In this document: piece after piece, positions 54,684 to 62,644 of the stretch
How positions within the stretch are numbered: the stretch's first letter is position 1
Layout of the letters: the number at the start of each line of letters is the position of its first letter
Source of the DNA: an uncultured Anaerobiospirillum sp.
GTDB taxonomy: Bacteria > Pseudomonadota > Gammaproteobacteria > Enterobacterales > Succinivibrionaceae
Length of the DNA: 64,000 nt
Reading direction: 5' to 3'
Assembly (NCBI GenBank): GCA_944390115.1
Contig: CALXOW010000003.1
Span: 1 to 64,000 of the forward strand
Position numbers and translations under genes: made by a program
Notes under the pieces: generated by a model
What the model was told of the DNA's origin: nothing
Seen by the model: the letters and a program-made list of their open reading frames with translations, nothing else
The model's database searches: none

Positions 54684-55354
54684 TTGATTGTTGTTGCTCA
54701 GATGGCGCGGGCTTGGGGCCTGCCCCAAGCCTGACGCACAAGTTCACCACGGCAGCCCGCAGCTGCAAGTGACTGCGGTGACGCCTGCTGCCTTAAGCCC
54801 TAAGAGACTTAGGGCCAACACACCCTTGAGATTGCTGCAAAGATCTTGCAAGGAAATGCAAAACATTGCAAAAGCGCTGTGCGCTCTATTAAGCGGCGTC
54901 ATAGCTTGATTTGCGCTTATTTAACCGGATTTTCTTTTACTAAAGTTTTAGCTTAATCAAAGTTTTTTGCAGCAAAGTTTGGTGAGTGTTTTTGCAAACG
55001 TTGCAAAGTAATGCAAAGAATGCAAAATTTTGCAGAGCAAAAAGAGGTATCTAGCGGATGGTCGCATGGCGCTGTGGTAGGGCGGTGACGCTCGGAGGGC
55101 CTGGGGGATAACTGGGATATCAGTTAAGGGCGTGCTGGAGCACGGCGGGTTAATTTTTTTTTTGCTGTGAGCTTGGGCGGAGTCATACCAGGCAGAGAAC
55201 GGGATAAATTTCACTTCCGTGGTGCGAATGCGCTTTCTTGCTCCAGTATGTAGCACGTACTGCGCTCAATTTTTGCTCTAAAGTGGTGCGTTTGTTGGGG
55301 GCTTGCTGCCAGCTAGTGCAAAAAGGGACGAATGTGCGTGAACTTTTCTTAATC
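54684..55354. promoter_or_regulatory. Control region of the sugar transporter with phased TGCAA arrays
   Basis: Four TGCAA motifs begin at 54836, 54847, 54857 and 54867, and four more at 54993, 55002, 55012 and 55021, each array spaced 9-11 bases (one helical turn). TTGCAAACGTTGCAA at 54992-55006 is one base short of a LacI/PurR-type operator. The region lies upstream of the minus-strand sugar transporter. A short T run at 55146 follows no clear stem. Confidence 0.55.
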
Positions 55355-55370
55355 TGTGGGCTAGATCACA
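55355..55370 (+). promoter_or_regulatory. CRP-like activator site
   Basis: TGTGGGCTAGATCACA matches TGTGA-N6-TCACA at 9 of 10 positions. Its centre (55362.5) lies 71.5 bases before the start point predicted from CATAAT at 55422-55427, a classic class I CRP distance. Confidence 0.6.
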
Positions 55371-55433
55371 AATATTTGTGGTTGTGTAATTAGGTCACTT
55401 TTAAGTGTTTTGCCAAAATTGCATAATGCTCGC

Positions 55434-55667
55434 AAGAAAAGCAAAGTATGGTGCAGACTTGTTCACGCCCAAGCTTGCCTTGGGGCTTGTGCCAACTCAA
55501 ACCGACAGGAACTGAGAGTGACTCTCTCAGGCGGTCTGAGCTTTTCCTCGAGTGCCTCCACTTCTTTTTGCCGAGAGGTGCGATGATCTCGAGCATTTCC
55601 AATCAGTCAGTTAGATATGTTGCAGCACCTTCTAAACAGTGATGGTTGGAAGGTGCTTTTTTTTTTT
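55434..55667 (+). ncRNA. Candidate CRP-activated small RNA, ~234 nt
   Basis: A promoter-like element (CATAAT at 55422-55427 with a poor -35, as usual for CRP-dependent promoters) follows the CRP-like site, and the transcript would end at a very strong terminator at 55624-55667. Between them are hairpin-forming segments (GCCCAAGC...GGGGCTTG and CTGAGAG...CTCTCAG). The only open frame, 64 codons from 55448, is not protein-like and ends inside the terminator region. I recognise none of 6S, tmRNA, RNase P, SRP RNA or a riboswitch. Hfq-type U-rich tail. Confidence 0.4.
55624..55667 (+). terminator. Strong rho-independent terminator
   Basis: 9-bp stem AGCACCTTC with GAAGGTGCT, 16-base loop, and a run of 11 T. 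No protein gene precedes it on the plus strand. Confidence 0.88.
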
Positions 55668-55779
55668 CGCGCACGATTTTTTAGCCCGCGTTGCGCGCAA
55701 CTGGGCTTGCTCAAACGTACGCAGCCCCAGGCCATCTGGCCTAGGACTGCGCTCACTGGATTTTTCTTCTGCTGTGGCC

Positions 55780-56403
55780 TCAATTGGCGGCCGTGACGTT
55801 GATGCTGACCTGATGGCAGGTTGGTTTGTCGATCTTAACCGGAGCGCCTGATAAGTGTAGGCCTCGGATCAATACCTGGCGCACTGCACTGAGCTCGAGA
55901 ACGGCGGTAAAGCTCGGGTCACAGCTGATTTCGTTACGCCCTTCTCCGCATAGCTCAACATCGTGCACGCGTTGGATGCTTAAGGCGCTATCGCTGAGCG
56001 CGGATTCTGCTCTGGTGATATGCAGGCACGCACCAGCTAAAAGCTTGAGGCGGATGTTGGAGGGGAGGGCAAACTGCAAGCAGGTGTGCTGACCTGCAGG
56101 AATAATGACCTCGCAGGCGATTTGAGGGGCTACGGGCGCCTTGCTCGGTGCTTTGCCGTCCACATAGGCAGCATGCGCCTGATGGGCGCGCTGTTCGGCC
56201 TGGGCTTGCGCCTTTTCTGGAGTGAGGGCGAGGCAGTCTGTGATGTGCTTAGCGTAGAGCGCGGCCGTAATCATGCCCTCCACCGAGCGCGCATATTGGG
56301 TGGCAGCGGCGAGGGCGGCATTGAGCGCACCTTCCGGTGCGGCTTGATAATCTGTCACGCTAAATGATTTCGCCACAGGAATCTTGGTGGTATCAAGCTC
56401 CAT
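55780..56403 (-). CDS. Parallel beta-helix-like protein (GH28/pectate-lyase-like N-terminus)
   Basis: 207 residues, AAGGAG 6 bases before the ATG. The order of motifs recalls the start of polygalacturonase-like beta-helices: SFSVTDYQAAPEGALNAALAAAT near 14-36, then VIIPAGQHTCLQFALPSNIRLKLLAGACLHIT near 98-130, VHDVELCGEGRNEISCD and VRQVLIRGLHLSG. The catalytic region of GH28 enzymes (NTDGxD, GHG) is absent, so it is a truncated relative or a binding protein. No signal peptide, so probably cytoplasmic. A divergent pgsA lies upstream. Family match is by pattern only. Confidence 0.65.
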   Translation of the reverse strand: MELDTTKIPVAKSFSVTDYQAAPEGALNAALAAATQYARSVEGMITAALYAKHITDCLALTPEKAQAQAEQRAHQAHAAYVDGKAPSKAPVAPQIACEVIIPAGQHTCLQFALPSNIRLKLLAGACLHITRAESALSDSALSIQRVHDVELCGEGRNEISCDPSFTAVLELSAVRQVLIRGLHLSGAPVKIDKPTCHQVSINVTAAN

Positions 56404-56724
56404 AGCACGCTCCTTATTTTGTTCGATGATCTCACTTCATTGTATCAGCAAAGAAAGTGCCCAGGCTTACCTAAAAAGTTCTTGGATGCCGTGCCTACAA
56501 ATGAGCTGGGGCAGGGCACAGAGGGGGCAATCCTCTCTGAGGGGGTGGGCATTTTTTTGCCCATAGGCCCGCTATGCACCATGGCGTGGCTTATAATGCC
56601 TAGAGCGCCCTGAGCGCTTGATGCTTAGGTTTTGTGTTTTTCTTATTTTGTGATTTTTCTAGGTGCTGACGGTTAACCCCTTGGGTTAACAGCGGTGGCT
56701 TGGGAAGCTAGAAGACCCCTTTCT
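56404..56724. other. Divergent intergenic region before pgsA
   Basis: 321 bases. TATAAT at 56592-56597 (in CTTATAATGCC) is a likely -10 box for pgsA. No gene seen. Confidence 0.45.
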
Positions 56725-57375
56725 ATGTACAACCTGCCCAATATCCTGACTATTTTGCGCGTCATCCTGATTCCTGTCTTTGTGGGGCTGTTCTATTATC
56801 CGACCCCGAGCAGTAATCTCTATGCTGCGATTGTCTTCGTGATCGCGGCCTTGACCGACCTCTTAGACGGCTATTTAGCCCGTAAATTAAAGCAGACCAC
56901 TAAGTTTGGCGCCTTCTTGGATCCGGTCGCCGATAAGATTATCGTGTGCACGGCCTTAGTGCTGATCGTCGAATATTACTCGGTGCACGTGGGCGATTTC
57001 TTCCCTCACTTCAACCTCTTGGTATCGATCCCGGCTATGGTCATCATTGCTCGTGAGATTGTGGTTTCGGCCTTACGCGAGTGGATGGCTGAGATTGGCC
57101 AGCGCGCCCAAGTCGCTGTTAACTGGGTGGGCAAGTGGAAAACGACCATTCAGATGTCAGCGATTGCTCTGTTAGTCTGGCGCGTCAACGAGCCGATTAT
57201 TTATGCCGCGATTGGCCTGTTGATTTTAGCTACCATCCTGACCATTTGGTCGATGGTGATGTACTTGAAGGTGGGCTTTGCCCATATGTCCGAGGGTGAG
57301 GATATCGCCAAGAGCGCTCCCGGTAGCGCCGCAGTGCCAAGCACTCAGGAGCAGGATACGGACCCTAAGGTCTAG
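56725..57375 (+). CDS. pgsA: CDP-diacylglycerol--glycerol-3-phosphate 3-phosphatidyltransferase
   Basis: 216 residues from the ATG at 56725. It carries the full CDP-alcohol phosphotransferase signature: D45, D48, G49, A52, R53, G62, D66 and D70 (DLLDGYLARKLKQTTKFGAF then LDPVADK). N-terminal MYNLPNILTILRVILIP is typical PgsA. About six membrane segments, inner membrane. It makes phosphatidylglycerol phosphate, the first step to phosphatidylglycerol and cardiolipin, and is normally essential. The C-terminal ~30 residues (HMSEGEDIAKSAPGSAAVPS...) are an extra disordered tail. Commonly next to uvrC in gammaproteobacteria, which is not the case here. Confidence 0.94.
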   Translation: MYNLPNILTILRVILIPVFVGLFYYPTPSSNLYAAIVFVIAALTDLLDGYLARKLKQTTKFGAFLDPVADKIIVCTALVLIVEYYSVHVGDFFPHFNLLVSIPAMVIIAREIVVSALREWMAEIGQRAQVAVNWVGKWKTTIQMSAIALLVWRVNEPIIYAAIGLLILATILTIWSMVMYLKVGFAHMSEGEDIAKSAPGSAAVPSTQEQDTDPKV

Positions 57376-57398
57376 GATGTGACCTTAAGGTCGCGCAG

Positions 57399-57434
57399 AA
57401 AAAAATAAGGCGCTCACAGAGCGCCTTATTTTTT
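57399..57434. terminator. Bidirectional terminator between pgsA and tusE
   Basis: AATAAGGCGCTC with GAGCGCCTTATT around ACA, flanked by A and T runs on both sides, so it works for both convergent genes. Confidence 0.9.
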
Positions 57435-57439
57435 GGGGC

Positions 57440-57772
57440 TTAAATGCATTTAACCGGCTTGGGCAGGCCCGCAAGCTTAGCGGCGCTTTTGGCGGCGCCC
57501 TCAGGGAAGAGTACAGCTAGCTTAATGGAGTCAGCCAGCTCTTCATGGCCTTCTTGGAGTAAGAGCTTGATGAGACCGCGTATCGGTGGCGTGGTCTCGT
57601 ACTCATCGTAGTAGCGCTGAACCATGGCAATGATGGTCAGGTGCTCTGGGGTCAGAGTAAGGCCCATCTGTGCGGCCATAAAGTCTCTAAGCTCCGGGCT
57701 CCAGTCACTGCGCTCCTTGAGATAGCCCTCATCATCAGTGGCGATCGTGCGCCCCGCAAATTCCCATGCCAT
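57440..57772 (-). CDS. tusE: Sulfur relay protein TusE (DsrC family)
   Basis: 110 residues. DsrC/TusE blocks: TDDEGYLKERSDWSPELRDFMA, LTPEHLTIIAMVQRYYDEYETTPPIRGLIK and the C-terminal arm GLPKPVKCI with the active Cys C109, next to last as in E. coli TusE. It accepts persulfide from TusBCD and passes it to MnmA for 2-thiouridine in tRNA. TusBCD are not in the window. It follows ribA by 22 bases, likely in the same transcript. Confidence 0.93.
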   Translation of the reverse strand: MAWEFAGRTIATDDEGYLKERSDWSPELRDFMAAQMGLTLTPEHLTIIAMVQRYYDEYETTPPIRGLIKLLLQEGHEELADSIKLAVLFPEGAAKSAAKLAGLPKPVKCI

Positions 57773-57794
57773 GATCTAACTTATTCCTATGCGC

Positions 57795-58400
57795 TTAGTC
57801 TTGGTGATGGAGCAGGTGGCCCATCCGGTGTTCCTTGGTGCGCAGATAGGCTTCGTTGAACTTGTTCTCACCGTACTCGAGCGGCTCACGGGCGACTACC
57901 TCGATGCCGTGCTGCGAGATGTCGTTGATCTTGGCCGGGTTATTGGTCATGAGGATGATCTTGTCAAAGCCCATGGCACGCATCATTTCAGCGCAGATGC
58001 TGTAGCTGCGTCCGTCAGCGGGGAAGCCTAAGCGTAAATTGGCGTCGACCGTATCAAGACCACCGTCTTGGAGCTTGTAGGCTGCAATCTTATTGAAAAG
58101 ACCAATGCCACGACCTTCTTGGCGCATATACAGTAAGGCGCCGCGCCCGCGCTCGGCGATCTTGCGTAAGGCAGCCTCCAGCTGGAAGCCACAGTCGCAG
58201 CGCAGCGAGCCTAGGGTGTCACCGGTTAAGCACTCAGAGTGAATGCGGGTTAACACGGGCTCAGGGCTAGTCAGATCGCCAGTGTAAATTACGGCGTGTT
58301 CGCGTGCGTGCTTGTCACGAAACACGGTGATGTTGAACATGCCAAAACGACTGGGCAGCAGGGCGCTAGGGCTCCGATCTAAAATTTCGCTTTCAGCCAC
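57795..58400 (-). CDS. ribA: GTP cyclohydrolase II
   Basis: 201 residues from the GTG at 58400, with AGG 9 bases upstream; a TTG at 58406 is possible. Zinc ligands C57, C68 and C70 (HSECLTGDTLGSLRCDCG), the catalytic RQEGRGIGLFNKIAAYKLQD loop and DLRxYG-type SYSICAEMMRAMGFDKI are all present. It opens GTP to the first riboflavin precursor. The single-domain form, without RibB fused. No FMN riboswitch motif is visible upstream; a -10 box (TATAAT on the minus strand) lies at 58464-58469. First gene of a ribA-tusE unit. Cytoplasmic. Confidence 0.94.
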   Translation of the reverse strand: MAESEILDRSPSALLPSRFGMFNITVFRDKHAREHAVIYTGDLTSPEPVLTRIHSECLTGDTLGSLRCDCGFQLEAALRKIAERGRGALLYMRQEGRGIGLFNKIAAYKLQDGGLDTVDANLRLGFPADGRSYSICAEMMRAMGFDKIILMTNNPAKINDISQHGIEVVAREPLEYGENKFNEAYLRTKEHRMGHLLHHQD

Positions 58401-58537
58401 GACCAATTACCTATGTAAACGTAAACTAAACCAAGATGAGGAGCGTGCTCCTACGGGCCCCACATTATACACAATGAGGCAAATAATGGGCTTGACCGGT
58501 GCTTGCTGCGCTCTCATCTTAAAGCGTGAGGTGCCCC

Positions 58538-58606
58538 TTGAGCACAGCGTGAGGTGTGACTTGAGCACAGCGTGAGGTGTGGCTTGAGCAAAGCGTGATG
58601 CGTGGC
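58538..58606. repeat. Three tandem 23-bp repeats between ribA and cmk
   Basis: Units begin TTGAGCACAGCGTGAGGTGT at 58538 and 58561, with a third, more diverged copy at 58584-58606. The first two differ at one base. A partial copy (AAAGCGTGAGGTG) precedes them. Confidence 0.8.
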
Positions 58607-58617
58607 TTTGCTATGGT

Positions 58618-58642
58618 GGGGCAAAGTTGCTAAACTTGCCCC
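58618..58642 (+). promoter_or_regulatory. Hairpin in the cmk upstream region
   Basis: GGGGCAA...TTGCCCC with a partly paired inner part, 57 bases before cmk. It may be a terminator remnant or a leader structure. Confidence 0.4.
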
Positions 58643-58698
58643 GAGAGTGCCGCTTACTGCGGCCATTGCCACATTTTGTGTAAAGTTAAGGAAGATTC

Positions 58699-59373
58699 AT
58701 GGCTAAGGCTTTTGTCATTGCTGTTGATGGTCCTGGTGGTGCCGGTAAGGGTGAATTAACCCGTCGTTTGGCCAGCGCTTTAGGTTATGACTTGCTCGAT
58801 TCGGGCGCGATCTATCGCGTCTTAGCATACGCCGCTCGTAAGGCGGGCCTTGCCATGTTCGATGAGGACTCCTTAGTGCAAGAGGCTCAGGTCTTAAGCT
58901 TGAGCTTTAGGGTCGAGTCCGATGGCGTTCACGTGATGTTAGGCGCGGAAGATGTCTCCAAGGCGATCCGCACCGAAGAGTGCGGCGTCAATGCCAGCAA
59001 GGTCGCTGCGCACCCACTGGTGCGCCAAGCCCTGCTCCAGCGTCAGCGTGATTTCCGCCAAGAGCCGGGCCTGGTCGCCGACGGCCGCGATATGGGTACT
59101 GTGGTATTCCCAGATGCCCAGGTCAAGATTTTCTTAGACGCTTCGGCCGAAGTACGCGCTCAGCGCCGCAAGCTGCAGCTCGAGCAAGCAGGTAAGGAAG
59201 CTGACTTTGACCTCATCTTAAAAGAAATCACCGAGCGCGATGAGCGCGATCGCAACCGCCCAGTCGCCCCATTAAAGCCAGCTGAGGATGCCTTAGTGCT
59301 CGATTCAACTAATATGAGCATTGAAGAGGTCTTTAATACGGCTATGAACTATATCAAGTCCAAGCAGGCCTAA
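58699..59373 (+). CDS. cmk: Cytidylate kinase
   Basis: 224 residues, TAAGGA upstream of the ATG. P-loop GPGGAGKG at 11-18, then [16 protein letters not shown], the CMP-binding insert, [20 protein letters not shown] and the lid region [26 protein letters not shown]. It phosphorylates CMP and dCMP with ATP. In most proteobacteria rpsA (ribosomal protein S1) follows directly; here a 12-bp repeat tract and dolP follow instead. Cytoplasmic, normally important for growth. Confidence 0.95.
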   Translation: MAKAFVIAVDGPGGAGKGELTRRLASALGYDLLDSGAIYRVLAYAARKAGLAMFDEDSLVQEAQVLSLSFRVESDGVHVMLGAEDVSKAIRTEECGVNASKVAAHPLVRQALLQRQRDFRQEPGLVADGRDMGTVVFPDAQVKIFLDASAEVRAQRRKLQLEQAGKEADFDLILKEITERDERDRNRPVAPLKPAEDALVLDSTNMSIEEVFNTAMNYIKSKQA

Positions 59374-59385
59374 GCCTGGCCACAA

Positions 59386-59475
59386 GGCCTCAGCTTTGGC
59401 CTCAGCTCTGGCCTCAGCTTTGGCCTCAGCTTTGGCCTCAGCCCGGCTTCAACTCTGGCTTCAGCCCTAGCCTCA
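59386..59475. repeat. 12-bp tandem repeats after cmk
   Basis: About seven imperfect copies of a unit like GGCCTCAGCTTT, starting 13 bases after the cmk stop. Confidence 0.8.
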
Positions 59476-59563
59476 AAGCCGCGTCTTAGTGGCCTAAGCC
59501 TAGCCTGAGTTTGCGGGCCTATCATAGGCTTTACGTTTATTGTTTAATGTAAGGAGTAAGACG

Positions 59564-60490
59564 ATGCCAGCATCACAGTTAGCTCATTCTCAGGATTGCG
59601 CCCGTAAGTGTCGCTTGCGTAGACTGGTGCCGGTCTTACTCTTAAGCTGCCTGCCGGTACTGACCACGGGCTGCGGCGCGCTGCTTTTAGGCGGTGGTGC
59701 CGCCGGTGGTGCGGCCGTGGCTCAAGATAGCCGTAGCTTCTCGACCATGGTTTATGACGATGGCATCGAGCAAAAGGGCTACGAAATCTTAAAGTCCAAT
59801 AGCCTGCTCTCCAAGCCGGAAGATACCAGCGTCTCGATTACCTGCTTTAACGGCAATGTGCTTATTACCGGTCAAACGGTCAATCGCGATTACATCAAGT
59901 GGGTGGTTAAAGAAATCGAGGGCTTAGAGCACGTCCGTAAGGTCTATAACTACGCGACCTTGCAAAAGCCGGTACCAGCGAGCGTGGTCTCGAGTGATGC
60001 TCTCATCACCTCCAAGGTCAAAACTCAGCTCTTGTTTGGCAAGGACATTTCCTCCAATCGCTTCAAGGTAGTAACCGAGAACGGCAATGTTTACCTGATG
60101 GGCATTGTCACCAAGGATGAAAGCGCCCGTGCCATCAACACTGTGCTGAAGATCAGTGGCGTACGCCGCGTGTATCACATCTTTGATTACATCGAAGAGC
60201 AGAAGTACCAAGGCAATGGCGCCAATGAGGAAGAGAATATCTTAGTCTCGCCGCAAAAGCGCGGGCAAAACAATTACAACAAGCCGGTGCGCAGCTCCAA
60301 TTACCAGGACTACAGCAATTCTGATGGCACCTATGCACCGCAGCAGCGCTACGGCTCGTATGAGCCATCATCAACCTACGTACCGCCAGTACAGCAACAG
60401 CAAAACGGTGGTGCGTACATCATGGATGAGCCAGCGCCACAGCCAACCAGCGGTCCTGCTTCGCTCTTAGTCCCGGCTGATCAGTACTAA
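59564..60490 (+). CDS. dolP: BON-domain outer-membrane lipoprotein DolP-like
   Basis: 308 residues from the ATG at 59564 (AAGGAG upstream). Signal peptide ends in a lipobox LTTGC (lipidated Cys near 37), then a Gly/Ala segment (GALLLGGGAAGG) as in DolP/YraP. Two BON domains: about 60-130 (DDGIEQKGYEILKSNSLL, NGNVLITGQTVNRDYI) and 145-215 (ALITSKVKTQLLFGKDISSN, NGNVYLMGIVTKDESARA). DolP keeps outer-membrane integrity and aids the BAM machinery. The ~90-residue Asn/Gln/Tyr/Pro-rich C-terminal tail (YQDYSNSDGTYAPQQRYGSY) is not in E. coli DolP (191 residues). Anchored in the outer membrane. Confidence 0.9.
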   Translation: MPASQLAHSQDCARKCRLRRLVPVLLLSCLPVLTTGCGALLLGGGAAGGAAVAQDSRSFSTMVYDDGIEQKGYEILKSNSLLSKPEDTSVSITCFNGNVLITGQTVNRDYIKWVVKEIEGLEHVRKVYNYATLQKPVPASVVSSDALITSKVKTQLLFGKDISSNRFKVVTENGNVYLMGIVTKDESARAINTVLKISGVRRVYHIFDYIEEQKYQGNGANEEENILVSPQKRGQNNYNKPVRSSNYQDYSNSDGTYAPQQRYGSYEPSSTYVPPVQQQQNGGAYIMDEPAPQPTSGPASLLVPADQY

Positions 60491-60493
60491 AGG

Positions 60494-60743
60494 CCTTAAC
60501 TTCCAGAGATTTTGACCCTTAGTCCCTTAAATTCTTGCTACTTTGACACTCATTTTCTAAGAATGCGATATTTATGAGGTTTTAATGCTAAAGACGAGTG
60601 TCTGACGAGTGTCTTTTGCCTTTAATTCAAGTGGCACTGTTGACCCTTAGTTTAGGCTCTCAAATCAAGCAATAAAACCGCATAAATATGACCTTTTCTC
60701 AATCAAAGCTACAACTGAGTGTCAACCTTACTGGAAGTTAAGG
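60494..60743. repeat. Imperfect long palindrome downstream of dolP
   Basis: Arms begin with 13-bp perfect inverted repeats, CCTTAACTTCCAG at 60494-60506 and CTGGAAGTTAAGG at 60731-60743. Inside are TTGACACTCA at 60543-60552 against TGAGTGTCAA at 60716-60725, and partly matching AT-rich segments. Two direct copies of GACGAGTGTCT lie at 60593-60614. No reading frame. Confidence 0.65.
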
Positions 60744-60828
60744 AAAGGGCTGACCCATTTCAGATTAAGAAAAGCGTGGGGCTTGGGCTCTGCGCTTTTT
60801 TGTTCTGTGTCTTTCTTGCCATGGTGCG

Positions 60829-60858
60829 AGATCTCATTTTTGTTACAATATGAGATCT
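60829..60858. promoter_or_regulatory. 9-bp dyad flanking a -10 box, probable operator
   Basis: AGATCTCAT at 60829-60837 and ATGAGATCT at 60850-60858 form a perfect inverted repeat. The 12 bases between hold TACAAT at 60844-60849, a likely -10 box, so a bound dimer would cover the promoter of the next gene. Confidence 0.55.
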
Positions 60859-60944
60859 TATTGGTTCATTGCTCAAACGGTCAAACTAAGTAGGTAAAGC
60901 TTAGTGGGTCTTGGGTAGTGTGGGTTAAAGCGGTAGGGTATGAG

Positions 60945-62630
60945 ATGGCTGTAGATAACGCATTCTATATCGTTGATGTCTTCGTGCCCAATCGGGGTGA
61001 GCCCGAGAGCGCCTTGGAGCTCACGATCTTGCGGGTAGTCGATCCTGAAATCTTGCCCCAGGTCTATGTCCACACCTATATCCGCCCTGAGTTAAATATC
61101 TTAAGCCGGATTCATTGGAGTTATGCCGCCAGTTACGGCATTAGCCGCGACCAAATCTTAGGCTCGGATTACCCCACCTTTCACGAAATCGTCAACGCTG
61201 ATTATCTGCGCGATAAGAGCGTGGTCTGCTTGTGCGAGAATTTTGAGCCGATCCAAACCTTGGTGGCGCACGCCCAACAATGCTACAGCCTGCTCAATAT
61301 GTGGCAGGAGGTGTTCGCCGGGGATGAGGACGCCGGACAAATTGCCGAGCTTGAGCAAATGCTCTCCTATATGGGCCTGCCGACTCAAGACGCCAGCAAT
61401 TGTCATTACACGCCGCTGATGAAGCGCTGCCGGGCCCAGATTGCGGTCTGGATGTACCTCTTTGCCTGCATGCGCCAAAACAGCCGCCCACCACGGGGCT
61501 TTAACGAAAACGCTAAGACTGTGTTCTGGCCTTTAGATAATATTCCTGAGCCGTGGTATGACCCGCAGGCACGCGATTTCACCGATATCCCGCCTGAGGC
61601 GATTGCGGAGTACTTCTCGGAGCGTTTGCCCGAGTTCGTGCACTGGAGCGCGGTGCGCCTCTATGGCAATGATTGGCGTTTTGCGCGCGAGCGCAATTTT
61701 GAGGTGAAGATCGTCGATCAAGACGCGATGCTCAACTTTATCTTCTATCGCCTCTTTGATCTGCCCAAGCGTCTGATGGTGCTGACCTTCTATGCTCTGT
61801 GTGAGCAGCGCACTCTTTACGCGCGCCTTATCGCCTTGCATCCAGGGCAGTTCAACACGCTGCAAACTTCGGTCAAGGAAGATTTTGGTGCTTTTGTCAT
61901 CTCGCATTTGACCGATTTCTTGCTGACCAAACAAAAGCACGACATTATTCGGGCCTTGGTCGATCAGGTGCTCCAAGCTAAGTTTGAGCAGCCTCAGACC
62001 AATTACGACTTCGATGAGCTTTACAAAAAGCATGAGCTCAACCAGCGCCAGCGCTCCAAAGAGCGCGCCAAGGGCAGCTACTTTAGTCCTGCTTATGGCA
62101 CCGATGAGGATTTGATCTTTGTGCGCAAGCACTTAGAGTTAAATCGCAATATCTTCTGGTATCAGGAGTTACGGCTCCAAGATGAAGTGCTGCTGAGGCG
62201 CTTTATTATCAAGGGCAATGATGCCGAGCGCGACGAGTGTATTGACCATATTAATGCCAAGATTGAAGAGCTAATTGGCGAGGCCAAAACTCCGCTTGCT
62301 TCCTGCTGGCTCAATGCCGGGCTCAAGCAGTGGATCGAATTTATCACCGGCTTTGCTTGGAGTGAACTCTCGAATGTGCCAAAGCCGGGGGATGCTCCGT
62401 CCTTGAGCTCGGCGCGCCGCACGATTCAGGAGATTATCGCGCAGCGCTCACGGCGTTACTATCAAGCGTACATCAGTAACCTGCGCAAGGTGACAGCAGG
62501 GATTGATGCCACGCAAGAAGGGGAGCACACTATCTTGGCCTTTATGTTCCAAGGTATTGCCTACGAGTTTGATGTCGACAAGAGCTCCGATGGTGGCGGT
62601 TTGTTTGCTAAGATCCGCCAAATGCTTTAG
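60945..62630 (+). CDS. Large protein with degenerate DnaQ-like exonuclease N-terminus
   Basis: 561 residues from the ATG at 60945 (AGGG 6 bases upstream; GTG at 60918 possible). Residues 1-110 follow the DEDD/DnaQ exonuclease layout: YIVDVFVPN (family V-D-x-E), ELTILRVVDPEI, VYVHTYIRPELNILSR, SYGISRDQIL (HGI), FHEIVNADYLRDKSVVCLCENFEP (family HN..FD). The second acid of the first motif is Phe and HN is CE, so nuclease activity is doubtful. The remaining 450 residues are mostly helical, with no family I recognise (LPEFVHWSAVRLYGNDWRF, RSRRYYQAYISNLRK). It precedes umuD by 14 bases, so it probably belongs to the same DNA-damage-linked or mobile-element operon. Confidence 0.65.
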   Translation: MAVDNAFYIVDVFVPNRGEPESALELTILRVVDPEILPQVYVHTYIRPELNILSRIHWSYAASYGISRDQILGSDYPTFHEIVNADYLRDKSVVCLCENFEPIQTLVAHAQQCYSLLNMWQEVFAGDEDAGQIAELEQMLSYMGLPTQDASNCHYTPLMKRCRAQIAVWMYLFACMRQNSRPPRGFNENAKTVFWPLDNIPEPWYDPQARDFTDIPPEAIAEYFSERLPEFVHWSAVRLYGNDWRFARERNFEVKIVDQDAMLNFIFYRLFDLPKRLMVLTFYALCEQRTLYARLIALHPGQFNTLQTSVKEDFGAFVISHLTDFLLTKQKHDIIRALVDQVLQAKFEQPQTNYDFDELYKKHELNQRQRSKERAKGSYFSPAYGTDEDLIFVRKHLELNRNIFWYQELRLQDEVLLRRFIIKGNDAERDECIDHINAKIEELIGEAKTPLASCWLNAGLKQWIEFITGFAWSELSNVPKPGDAPSLSSARRTIQEIIAQRSRRYYQAYISNLRKVTAGIDATQEGEHTILAFMFQGIAYEFDVDKSSDGGGLFAKIRQML

Positions 62631-62644
62631 CTAGGTGAGGTTCT

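Noticed and set aside
54091-54687. Frames antisense and parallel to the sugar transporter
   Set aside because: Shadows of the transporter gene in other frames.
55448-55642. 64-codon frame inside the putative small RNA
   Set aside because: Weak start context, unnatural composition, and its stop falls in the terminator loop.
57795-58500. FMN riboswitch before ribA
   Set aside because: The conserved core of the RFN element is not visible in the 58401-58500 leader.
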